From positions 84,425-148,424 of the forward strand of contig CAXIWQ010000335.1 of assembly GCA_964036275.1 (NCBI GenBank): DNA of 64,000 nucleotides, in the 5' to 3' direction. The translations under genes and the position numbers were made by a program. Within the stretch, counting starts at the first letter, position 1, and every line of letters begins with the position of its first letter. Shown piece after piece: positions 8,955 to 19,770 of the stretch. The DNA comes from Litoditis marina. Its lineage: Eukaryota > Nematoda > Chromadorea > Rhabditida > Rhabditidae. The notes under the pieces are model-generated. The model did no database searches and had not been told where the DNA came from. It was given only the letters and a program-made list of their open reading frames with translations.

Positions 8955-11900
8955 TATTCTGTGGCGCACAGCCACAAAAGACGAATTAACGCGGTTATTA
9001 AATCTTTGCCTTGCAGCTACAGAAAAAAAAGTTCATACGGCTATCAAGTCTGTTGCTCCCAGCTACAAGAAAGTAATACGACTATCTATTCTGTGGCGCA
9101 CAGCCACGAAATACGAATTTACGCGGTTATCGACTCTTTGACTTGCATTTACAGTAAACAGTTCATACGGCTATCAAATCTGTTGCTCCCAGCTACAAAA
9201 ACCTAATACGACAATCTATTCTGTGGCGCACAGCCACAAAATACGAATTAACGCGGTTATCGACTTTTTGCCTTGCAGCTACAGAGAACAGTTCATACGG
9301 CTATCAGGTCTGTTGCTCATGGCTACAAAAACCTAATACGACTTTATATTCTGTGGCGCACAGCCACAAAAGACAAATTAACGCGGTTATTGACTCTTTG
9401 CCTTGCAGCTACAGAAAAAAATTTATACGGCTATCAAGTATGTTGCTCCCAGCTAGAAAAACCCAATACAACTATCTATTCTGTGGCACACAGCCACAAA
9501 ATACGAATTAACGCGGTTATCGACTTTTTGCCTTGCAGCTACAGAAAAAAGTTTATACGGCTATCAAGTCTGTTGCTCATGGCTACAAAAACCTAATACG
9601 ACTTTATATTCTGTGGCGCACAGCCACAAAAGACAAATTAACGCGGTTATTACCTCTTTGCCTTGCAGCTACAGAAAAAAATTCATACGGCTATCACGTC
9701 TGTTGCTCCCAGCTACAAAAACCTAATACGACTTTATATTCTGTGGCGCACAGCCACAAAATAAGAATTAACGCGGTTATCGACTGTTTGCTTTGCAGCT
9801 ACAGAAAAAAGTTAATACGGCTATCAAGTCGGTTGCTCCCAGCTACAAAAACCTAATACGACAATCTATTCTGTGGTGCACAACCACAAAGTACTAATTA
9901 ACGCGGTTATTGACTCTGTGGCTTGCAGCTACAGAAAAAAGCTTATACGGCTATCAAGTGTGTTGCTCACAGCTACAAGAACTTAATACGACTATATATT
10001 CTGTGGCGCACAGCCACAAAAGACAAATTAACTCGGTTATTACCTCTTTGCCTTGCAGCTACGGAAAAAAAGTTTATACGGCTATCAAGTCTGTTGCTCC
10101 CAGCTACAAAAACGTAATACGACTTCATATTCTGTGGCGCACAGCCACAAAAGACAAATAAACGCGGTTATTAACTCTTTGCCGTGCAGCTACAGAAAAA
10201 AGTTTATACGGCTATCAAGTATGTTGCTCCCAGCTACAAAAACCTAATACGACTATCTATTCTGTGGCGCACAGCCACAAAATACGAATTAACGCGGTTA
10301 TCGACTTTTTGCCTTGCAGCTACAGAAAAAAGTTTATACGGCTATCAAGTCTGTTGCTCCCAGCTACAAAAACCTAATACGATTATCTATTCTGTGGCGC
10401 ACAGCCACGAAATACGAATTAACGCGGTTATCGACTCTTCGGCTTGCAGTTACAAAAAAAAAAATAATACGGCTATCAAGTCTGTTGCTCCCAACTACAA
10501 AAACCTAATACGACTTTATGTTTTGTGGCGCACAGCCACAAAAGACAGATTAACGCGGTTATTGACTCTTTGTTTTGCAGCTACAGAAAAAAGTTTATAC
10601 GGCTATCAAGTATGTTGCTCCCAGCTAGAAAAACCCAATACAACTATCTATTCTGTGGCACACAGCCACAAAATACGAATAAACGCGGTTATCGACTCTT
10701 TGCCTTGCAGCTACAGAAAAAAAAGTTTATACGGCTATCAAGTCTGTTGCTCCCAGCTAGAAAAACCCAATACAACTATCTATTCTGTGGTGCACAGCCA
10801 CAAAAGACAAATTAACGCGGTTATTACCTCTTTGCCTTGCAGCTACGGAAAAAAGTTTATACGGCTATCAAGTCTGTTGCTCCCAGCTACAAAAACGTAA
10901 TACGACTTCATATTCTGTGGCGCACAGCCACAAAAGACAAATTAACGCGGTTATTGACTCTTTGCCTTGCAGCTACAGAAAAAAATTTATACGGCTATCA
11001 AGTATGTTGCTCCCAGCTAGAAAAACCCAATACAACTATCTATTCTGTGGCACACAGCCACAAAATACGAATTAACGCGGTTATCGACTTTTTGCCTTGC
11101 AGCTACAGAAAACAGTTCATACGGCTATCAGGTCTGTTGCTCATGGCTACAAAAACCTAATACGACTTTATATTCTGTGGCGCACAGCCACAAAAGACGA
11201 ATTAACGCGGTTATTAAATCTTTGCCTTGCAGCTACAGAAAAAAAAGTTCATACGGCTATCAAGTCTGTTGCTCCCAGCTACAAGAAAGTAATACGACTA
11301 TCTATTCTGTGGCGCACAGCCACGAAATACGAATTTACGCGGTTATCGACTCTTTGACTTGCATTTACAGTAAACAGTTCATACGGCTATCAAATCTGTT
11401 GCTCCCAGCTACAAAAACCTAATACGACAATCTATTCTGTGGCGCACAGCCACAAAATACGAATTAACGCGGTTATCGACTTTTTGCCTTGCAGCTACAG
11501 AGAACAGTTCATACGGCTATCAGGTCTGTTGCTCATGGCTACAAAAACCTAATACGACTTTATATTCTGTGGCGCACAGCCACAAAAGACAAATTAACGC
11601 GGTTATTGACTCTTTGCCTTGCAGCTACAGAAAACAATTTATACGGCTATCAAGTATGTTGCTCCCAGCTAGAAAAACCCAATACAACTATCTATTCTGT
11701 GGCACACAGCCACAAAATACGAATTAACGCGGTTATCGACTTTTTGCCTTGCAGCTACAGAAAAAAGTTTATACGGCTATCAAGTCTGTTGCTCATGGCT
11801 ACAAAAACCTAATACGACTTTATATTCTGTGGCGCACAGCCACAAAAGACAAATTAACGCGGTTATTACCTCTTTGCCTTGCAGCTACAGAAAAAAATTC

Positions 11901-13176
11901 ATACGGCTATCACGTCTGTTGCTCCCAGCTACAAAAACCTAATACGACTTTATATTCTGTGGCGCACAGCCACAAAATAAGAATTAACGCGGTTATCGAC
12001 TGTTTGCTTTGCAGCTACAGAAAAAAGTTAATACGGCTATCAAGTCGGTTGCTCCCAGCTACAAAAACCTAATACGACAATCTATTCTGTGGTGCACAAC
12101 CACAAAGTACTAATTAACGCGGTTATTGACTCTGTGGCTTGCAGCTACAGAAAAAAGCTTATACGGCTATCAAGTGTGTTGCTCACAGCTACAAGAACTT
12201 AATACGACTATATATTCTGTGGCGCACAGCCACAAAAGACAAATTAACTCGGTTATTACCTCTTTGCCTTGCAGCTACGGAAAAAAAGTTTATACGGCTA
12301 TCAAGTCTGTTGCTCCCAGCTACAAAAACGTAATACGACTTCATATTCTGTGGCGCACAGCCACAAAAGACAAATAAACGCGGTTATTAACTCTTTGCCG
12401 TGCAGCTACAGAAAAAAGTTTATACGGCTATCAAGTATGTTGCTCCCAGCTACAAAAACCTAATACGACTATCTATTCTGTGGCGCACAGCCACAAAATA
12501 CGAATTAACGCGGTTATCGACTTTTTGCCTTGCAGCTACAGAAAAAAGTTTATACGGCTATCAAGTCTGTTGCTCCCAGCTACAAAAACCTAATACGATT
12601 ATCTATTCTGTGGCGCACAGCCACGAAATACGAATTAACGCGGTTATCGACTCTTCGGCTTGCAGTTACAGAAAAAAAAATAATACGGCTATCAAGTCTG
12701 TTGCTCCCAACTACAAAAACCTAATACGACTTTATGTTTTGTGGCGCACAGCCACAAAAGACAGATTAACGCGGTTATTGACTCTTTGTTTTGCAGCTAC
12801 AGAAAAAAGTTTATACGGCTATCAAGTATGTTGCTCCCAGCTAGAAAAACCCAATACAACTATCTATTCTGTGGCACACAGCCACAAAATACGAATAAAC
12901 GCGGTTATCGACTCTTTGCCTTGCAGCTACAGAAAAAAAAGTTTATACGGCTATCAAGTCTGTTGCTCCCAGCTAGAAAAACCCAATACAACTATCTATT
13001 CTGTGGTGCACAGCCACAAAAGACAAATTAACGCGGTTATTACCTCTTTGCCTTGCAGCTACGGAAAAAAGTTTATACGGCTATCAAGTCTGTTGCTCCC
13101 AGCTACAAAAACGTAATACGACTTCATATTCTGTGGCGCACAGCCACAAAAGACAAATTAACGCGGTTATTGACTC
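8955..13176 (+). repeat. 2216-bp tandem duplication of 17 monomers
   Basis: Sequence from about 8955 to 10960 recurs 2216 bp later, at about 11171 to 13176. 2216 is 17 monomers plus 6 bases. The copies are nearly identical. Differences I noticed are the A-run near 10453 against 12669 and CAGAAAAAAATTT near 9413 against CAGAAAACAATTT near 11629. The ends fall inside monomers (at the ATTCTGTGG segment on the left), as expected of unequal exchange between out-of-register monomers. Block edges are read by eye and good to a few tens of bases. Confidence 0.82.
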
Positions 13177-16100
13177 TTTGCCGTGCAGCTACAGAAAAAA
13201 GTTCATACGGCTATCAAGTATGTTGCTCCCAGCTACAAAAACCTAATACGACTATCTATTCTGTGGCGCACAGCCACAAAATACGAATCAACGCGGTTAT
13301 CGACTGTTTGCAGCTACAGAAAAAAGTTAATACGGCTATCAAGTCTTTTGCTCCCAGCTACAAAAACCTGATACGACAATCTATTCTGTGGCGTACAGCC
13401 ACAAAATACGAATTAACGCGGTTATCGACTCTTTGCCTTGCAGCTACAGAGAACATTTCATACGGCTATCTAATCTGTTGCTCCCAGCTACAAAAACTCA
13501 ATACGACTATCTCTTCTGTGGCGCACAGCCACGAAATACGAATTAACGCGGCTATCGACTCTTTGGCTTGCAGCTACAGAAAAAAAGTTTACACGGCTAT
13601 CAGGTCTGTTGCTCCCAGCTACAAAAACCTAATACGACAATCTATTCTGTGGCGCACAGCCAAAAAATACGAACTAACGCGGTTATCGACTCTTTGGCTT
13701 GCAGTTACAGAGAACAGTTCATACGGCTATCAAATCTGTTGCTGCCAGCTACAAAAACCTAATACGACTATCTATTCTGTGGCGCACAGCCACAAAATAC
13801 GAATCAACGCGGTTATCGACTGTTTGCAGCTACAGAAAAAAGTTAATACGGCTATCAAGTCTTTTGCTCCCAGCTACAAAAACCTGATACGACAATCTAT
13901 TCTGTGGCGTACAGCCACAAAATACGAATTAACGCGGTTATCGACTCTTTGCCTTGCAGCTACAGAGAACATTTCATACGGCTATCTAATCTGTTGCTCC
14001 CAGCTACAAAAACCTAATACGACAATCTATTCTGTGGCGCACAGCCACAAAATACGAATAAACGCGGTAATCGACTCGTTGGCTTGCAGTTACAGAGAAA
14101 AGTTCATACGGTTATCAAATCTGTTGCTCCCAGCTACAAAAACTCAATACGACTATCTCTTCTGTGGCGCACAGCCACGAAATACGAATTAACGCGGCTA
14201 TCGACTCTTTGGCTTGCAGCTACAGAAAAAAAGTTTACACGGCTATCAGGTCTGTTGCTCCCAGCTACAAAAACCTAATACGACTGTTTATCCTGTGGCG
14301 CACAGCCACAAAAGACAGTTTAACGCGGTTATTGACTCTTTGCCTTCCAGCTACAGAAAAAAATTTATACGGCTATCAAGTCTGTTGCTACCAGCTACAA
14401 AAACTTAATACGACTATCTTTTCTGTGGCGCACAGCCACAAAAGACAAATTAACGCGGTTATCGACTCATTGGCTTGCAGCTACGGAAAAAAGTTTATAC
14501 GGCTATCAAGTCTGTTGCTCCCAGCTACAAAAACCTAATACGACTTTATATTATGTGGCGCACAGCCACAAAAGACAAATTAACGCGGTTATTACCTCTT
14601 TGCCTCGCAGCTACACAAAAAAGTTTATACGGCTATCAAGTCTGTTGCTCCCAGCTACAAAAACCTAATACGACTTTATATTCTGTGGCGCACAGCCACA
14701 AAAGACAAATTAACGCGGTTATTGACTCTTTGCCGTGCAGCTACAGGAAAAAGTTTATACGGCTATCAAGTATGTTGCTCCCAGCTACAAAAACCTAATA
14801 CGACTATCTATTCTGTGGCGCACAGCCACAAAATACGAGTTAACGCGGTTATCGACTGTTTGCTTTGCAGCTACAGAAAAAAGTTAATACGGCTATCAAG
14901 TCTGTTGTTCCCAGCTACAAAAACCTGATACGACAATCTATTCTGTGGCGCACAGCCACAAAATACGAATTAACGCGGTTATCGACTCTTTGCCTTGCAG
15001 CTACAGAGAACAGTTCATACGGCTATCAAATATGTTGCTCCCAGCTACAAAAACCTAATACGACAATCTATTCTGTGGCGCACAGCCACAAAATACGAAT
15101 TAACGCGGTTATCGACTCTTTGCCTTGCAGCTACAGAAAACAGTTCATACGGCTATCAAGTTGCTCATGGCTACAAAAACCTAATACGACTTTATATTCT
15201 GTGGCGCACAGCCACAAAAGACAAATTAACGCGGTTATTGACTCTTTGCCTTGCAGCTACAGAAAAAAATTTATACGGCTATCAAGTATGTTGCTCCCAG
15301 CTAGAAAAACCCAATACAATTATCTATTCTGTGGCACACAGCCACAAAATACGAATTAACGCGGTTATCGACTCTTTGCCTTGCAGCTACAGAAAAAAGT
15401 TTATACGGCTATCAAGTCTGTTGCTCATGGCTACAAAAACCTAATACGACTTTATATTCTGTGGCGCACAGCCACAAAAGACAAATTAACGCGGTTATTA
15501 CCTCTTTGCCTTGCAGCTACAGAAAAAAGTTTATACGGCTATCAAGTCTGTTGCTCCCAGCTACAAAAACCTAATACGACTGTATATTCTGTGGCGCACA
15601 GCCACAAAAGACAAATTAACGCGGTTATTGACTCTTTGCCGTGCAGCTACAGGAAAAAGTTTATACGGCTATCAAGTATGTTGCTCCCAGCTACAAAAAC
15701 CCAATACAACTATCTATTCTGTGGCACACAGCCACAAAATACGAATAAACGCGGTTATCGACTCTTTGCCTTGCAGCTACAGAAAAAAAAGTTTATACGG
15801 CTATCAAGTCTGTTGCTCCCAGCTAGAAAAACCCAATACAACTATCTATTCTGTGGTGCACAGCCACAAAAGACAAATTAACGCGGTTATTACCTCTTTG
15901 CCTTGCAGCTACGGAAAAAAGTTTATACGGCTATCAAGTCTGTTGCTCCCAGCTACAAAAACGTAATACGACTTCATATTCTGTGGCGCACAGCCACAAA
16001 AGACAAATTAACGCGGTTATTGACTCTTTGCCGTGCAGCTACAGAAAAAAGTTCATACGGCTATCAAGTATGTTGCTCCCAGCTACAAAAACCTAATACG

Positions 16101-18540
16101 ACTATCTATTCTGTGGCGCACAGCCACAAAATACGAATCAACGCGGTTATCGACTGTTTGCAGCTACAGAAAAAAGTTAATACGGCTATCAAGTCTTTTG
16201 CTCCCAGCTACAAAAACCTGATACGACAATCTATTCTGTGGCGTACAGCCACAAAATACGAATTAACGCGGTTATCGACTCTTTGCCTTGCAGCTACAGA
16301 GAACATTTCATACGGCTATCTAATCTGTTGCTCCCAGCTACAAAAACTCAATACGACTATCTCTTCTGTGGCGCACAGCCACGAAATACGAATTAACGCG
16401 GCTATCGACTCTTTGGCTTGCAGCTACAGAAAAAAAGTTTACACGGCTATCAGGTCTGTTGCTCCCAGCTACAAAAACCTAATACGACAATCTATTCTGT
16501 GGCGCACAGCCAAAAAATACGAACTAACGCGGTTATCGACTCTTTGGCTTGCAGTTACAGAGAACCGTTCATACGGCTATCAAATCTGTTGCTGCCAGCT
16601 ACAAAAACCTAATACGACTATCTATTCTGTGGCGCACAGCCACAAAATACGAATCAACGCGGTTATCGACTGTTTGCAGCTACAGAAAAAAGTTAATACG
16701 GCTATCAAGTCTTTTGCTCCCAGCTACAAAAACCTGATACGACAATCTATTCTGTGGCGTACAGCCACAAAATACGAATTAACGCGGTTATCGACTCTTT
16801 GCCTTGCAGCTACAGAGAACATTTCATACGGCTATCTAATCTGTTGCTCCCAGCTACAAAAACCTAATACGACAATCTATTCTGTGGCGCACAGCCACAA
16901 AATACGAATAAACGCGGTAATCGACTCGTTGGCTTGCAGTTACAGAGAAAAGTTCATACGGTTATCAAATCTGTTGCTCCCAGCTACAAAAACTCAATAC
17001 GACTATCTCTTCTGTGGCGCACAGCCACGAAATACGAATTAACGCGGCTATCGACTCTTTGGCTTGCAGCTACAGAAAAAAAGTTTACACGGCTATCAGG
17101 TCTGTTGCTCCCAGCTACAAAAACCTAATACGACTGTTTATCCTGTGGCGCACAGCCACAAAAGACAGTTTAACGCGGTTATTGACTCTTTGCCTTCCAG
17201 CTACAGAAAAAAATTTATACGGCTATCAAGTCTGTTGCTACCAGCTACAAAAACTTAATACGACTATCTTTTCTGTGGCGCACAGCCACAAAAGACAAAT
17301 TAACGCGGTTATCGACTCATTGGCTTGCAGCTACGGAAAAAAAGTTTATACGGCTATCAAGTCTGTTGCTCCCAGCTACAAAAACCTAATACGACTTTAT
17401 ATTATGTGGCGCACAGCCACAAAAGACAAATTAACGCGGTTATTACCTCTTTGCCTCCCAGCTACACAAAAAAGTTTATACGGCTATCAAGTCTGTTGCT
17501 CCCAGCTACAAAAACCTAATACGACTTTATATTCTGTGGCGCACAGCCACAAAAGACAAATTAACGCGGTTATTGACTCTTTGCCGTGCAGCTACAGGAA
17601 AAAGTTTATACGGCTATCAAGTATGTTGCTCCCAGCTACAAAAACCTAATACGACTATCTATTCTGTGGCGCACAGCCACAAAATACGAGTTAACGCGGT
17701 TATCGACTGTTTGCTTTGCAGCTACAGAAAAAAGTTAATACGGCTATCAAGTCTGTTGTTCCCAGCTACAAAAACCTGATACGACAATCTATTCTGTGGC
17801 GCACAGCCACAAAATACGAATTAACGCGGTTATCGACTCTTTGCCTTGCAGCTACAGAGAACAGTTCATACGGCTATCAAATATGTTGCTCCCAGCTACA
17901 AAAACCTAATACGACAATCTATTCTGTGGCGCACAGCCACAAAATACGAATTAACGCGGTTATCGACTCTTTGCCTTGCAGCTACAGAAAACAGTTCATA
18001 CGGCTATCAAGTTGCTCATGGCTACAAAAACCTAATACGACTTTATATTCTGTGGCGCACAGCCACAAAAGACAAATTAACGCGGTTATTGACTCTTTGC
18101 CTTGCAGCTACAGAAAAAAATTTATACGGCTATCAAGTATGTTGCTCCCAGCTAGAAAAACCCAATACAATTATCTATTCTGTGGCACACAGCCACAAAA
18201 TACGAATTAACGCGGTTATCGACTCTTTGCCTTGCAGCTACAGAAAAAAGTTTATACGGCTATCAAGTCTGTTGCTCATGGCTACAAAAACCTAATACGA
18301 CTTTATATTCTGTGGCGCACAGCCACAAAAGACAAATTAACGCGGTTATTACCTCTTTGCCTTGCAGCTACAGAAAAAAGTTTATACGGCTATCAAGTCT
18401 GTTGCTCCCAGCTACAAAAACCTAATACGACTGTATATTCTGTGGCGCACAGCCACAAAAGACAAATTAACGCGGTTATTGACTCTTTGCCGTGCAGCTA
18501 CAGGAAAAAGTTTATACGGCTATCAAGTATGTTGCTCCCA
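12850..18540 (+). repeat. 2850-bp tandem duplication of 22 monomers
   Basis: About 12850-15690 is repeated at about 15700-18540. Only three differences were noticed: GAGAACAG against GAGAACCG (near 13712 and 16562), one extra A in the run at 17336, and TGCCTCGCAG against TGCCTCCCAG (near 14603 and 17454). 2850 is 22 monomers minus two 5-bp deletions. Part of the same block recurs a third time with a 1520-bp offset, from about 18.7 kb through the inserted element to about 20.5 kb. Confidence 0.85.
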
Positions 18541-19125
18541 GCTACAAAAACCTAATACGACTGTATATTCTGTGGCGCACAGCCACAAAAGACAAATTAA
18601 CGCGGTTATTGACTCTTTGCCGTGCAGCTACAGGAAAAAGTTTATACGGCTATCAAGTATGTTGCTCCCAGCTACAAAAACCTAATACGACTATCTATTC
18701 TGTGGCGCACAGCCACAAAAGACAGTTTAACGCGGTTATTGACTCTTTGCCTTCCAGCTACAGAAAAAAATTTATACGGCTATCAAGTCTGTTGCTACCA
18801 GCTACAAAAACTTAATACGACTATCTTTTCTGTGGCGCACAGCCACAAAAGACAAATTAACGCGGTTATCGACTCATTGGCTTGCAGCTACGGAAAAAAG
18901 TTTATACGGCTATCAAGTCTGTTGCTCCCAGCTACAAAAACCTAATACGACTTTATATTATGTGGCGCACAGCCACAAAAGACAAATTAACGCGGTTATT
19001 ACCTCTTTGCCTCGCAGCTACACAAAAAAGTTTATACGGCTATCAAGTCTGTTGCTCCCAGCTACAAAAACCTAATACGACTTTATATTCTGTGGCGCAC
19101 AGCCACAAAAGACAAATTAACGCGG

Positions 19126-19150
19126 TTATTGACTCTTCAAGTATGTTGCT
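19126..19150 (+). repeat. Monomer with a 36-bp deletion
   Basis: GACTCTTCAAGTATG replaces the normal path through GACTCTTTGCCGTG, the whole A-run and ATACGGCTATCAAGTATG, as in the paralogue at 17575-17625. The lost 36 bases include the start and A-tract of sub-repeat A. I saw no other copy of this junction, so it is a private and probably young event about 240 bp upstream of the inserted element. Confidence 0.8.
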
Positions 19151-19370
19151 CCCAGCTACAAAAACCTAATACGACTATCTATTCTGTGGCGCACAGCCAC
19201 AAAATACGAGTTAACGCGGTTATCGACTGTTTGCTTTGCAGCTACAGAAAAAAGTTAATACGGCTATCAAGTCTGTTGTTCCCAGCTACAAAAACCTGAT
19301 ACGACAATCTATTCTGTGGCGCACAGCCACAAAATACGAATTAACGCGGTTATCGACTCTTTGCCTTGCA

Positions 19371-19376
19371 GCTACA
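19371..19376 (+). repeat. Left target-site duplication GCTACA
   Basis: These are the last satellite bases before the element; the context is TTGCAGCTACA then AGTAGT. The same six bases follow the right terminus. The corresponding uninterrupted sites at 17851-17856 and 15000-15005 have GCTACA once, followed directly by GAGAACAG. Confidence 0.88.
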
Positions 19377-19396
19377 AGTAGTGTATGGACCCCCCT
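19377..19396 (+). repeat. Left terminal inverted repeat (visible 20 bp)
   Basis: It reads AGTAGTGTATGGA, six C, T, and then runs straight into the N gap. It pairs with 19744-19764 over its full visible length apart from one base in the C/G run. The true inverted repeat may continue into the gap. Confidence 0.85.
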
Positions 19397-19419
19397 NNNN
19401 NNNNNNNNNNNNNNNNNNN
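19397..19419. other. Assembly gap (23 N)
   Basis: Twenty-three unknown bases directly follow the left terminus. The element's left inner arm is not seen. If the left terminal repeat mirrors the right one, the gap should begin with the reverse complement of the 65-bp tandem array. Such an inverted structure commonly collapses in assembly, so the real gap length is unknown. Confidence 0.95.
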
Positions 19420-19420
19420 A

Positions 19421-19745
19421 GGGGGACACTTTCCGCGCAGGGGAGACTCTATTCAGAAATTTCACAACTGGGGGACATTCCACAGGGGGGACACTTTCCG
19501 CGCAGGGGAGACTCTATTCAGAAATTCCACAACTGGGGGACATTCCACAGGGGGGACACTTTCCGCGCAGGGGAGACTCTATTCAGAAATTCCACAACTG
19601 GGGGACATTCCACAGGGGGGACACTTTCCGCGCAGGGGAGACTCTATTCAGAAATTCCACAACTGGGGGACATTCCACAGGGGGGACACTTTCCGCGCAG
19701 GGGAGACTCTATTCAGAAATTCCACAACTGGGGGACATTCCACAG
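19421..19745 (+). repeat. Five tandem copies of a 65-bp repeat inside the element
   Basis: Copies start at 19421, 19486, 19551, 19616 and 19681, each beginning GGGGGACACTTTCCGCGCAG. Copies 2 to 5 look identical; copy 1 has T instead of C at 19462 and is preceded by A rather than G. Within a copy, GGGGGACACTTTCC and GGGGGACATTCC resemble each other, so the unit may be an old duplication. It shares nothing with the 130-bp satellite. Since 65 is 2 modulo 3 and no + stop occurs, it is open in all frames, giving Gly/Arg/Thr-rich spurious peptides. It is probably subterminal repeat DNA of the element. Confidence 0.9.
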
Positions 19746-19764
19746 GGGGGGTCCATACACTACT
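19744..19764 (-). repeat. Right terminal inverted repeat (21 bp)
   Basis: It reads A, seven G, TCCATACACTACT. It is the reverse complement of the left terminus with one extra G. It is joined without a spacer to the last 65-bp tandem copy, whose final bases CCACAG lead into the G run. Confidence 0.85.
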
Positions 19765-19770
19765 GCTACA
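19765..19770 (+). repeat. Right target-site duplication GCTACA
   Basis: This copy of GCTACA follows the right terminus (ACTACT) and leads into GAGAACAGTTCATACGG, the expected continuation of the interrupted A sub-repeat. Confidence 0.88.

Larger units (their letters stand above)
1..19370 (+). repeat. 130-bp satellite array, left arm
   Basis: About 149 head-to-tail copies of a 130-bp monomer, all in the same orientation; the first copy is cut by the window edge. Landmarks in almost every copy are GCAGCTACAG plus an A-run, ATACGGCTATCAA, TTGCTCCCAGCTAC, AATACGAC, TGTGGCGCACAGCCACA and AACGCGGTTAT. Spacing between equivalent landmarks is 130 bp. It shifts by a few bases where the A-run after CTACAG changes length (about 4 to 12 A) and by larger amounts at rearranged monomers. 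There is no unique sequence in this arm. I do not recognise the family by name. A satellite of this size and homogeneity is normally heterochromatic; a centromeric role is only an inference. Confidence 0.97.
19377..19764. mobile_element. Inserted element with inverted termini, probably Polinton/Maverick-type
   Basis: A foreign segment interrupts a satellite monomer. Seen directly: the left end begins AGTAGTGTATGGA then six C and T; the right end is the reverse complement with seven G. GCTACA flanks it on both sides. Inside are a 23-N gap and five 65-bp tandem repeats unrelated to the satellite. Known of families: Polinton/Maverick elements make 6-bp duplications, have AG...CT ends and long terminal inverted repeats that often hold tandem repeats. 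Inference: this is such a terminus, either a non-autonomous remnant or a large element lost in the gap. No transposase, integrase or polymerase sequence is visible, so family assignment is tentative. Another 6-bp-duplicating DNA transposon (for example Dada) is the main alternative. Confidence 0.7.

Noticed and set aside
19377..19764. LTR retrotransposon or solo LTR
   Set aside because: The ends are inverted (AGTAGT...ACTACT) and not TG...CA, the internal DNA is a tandem repeat, and there is no primer-binding site or polypurine tract arrangement.
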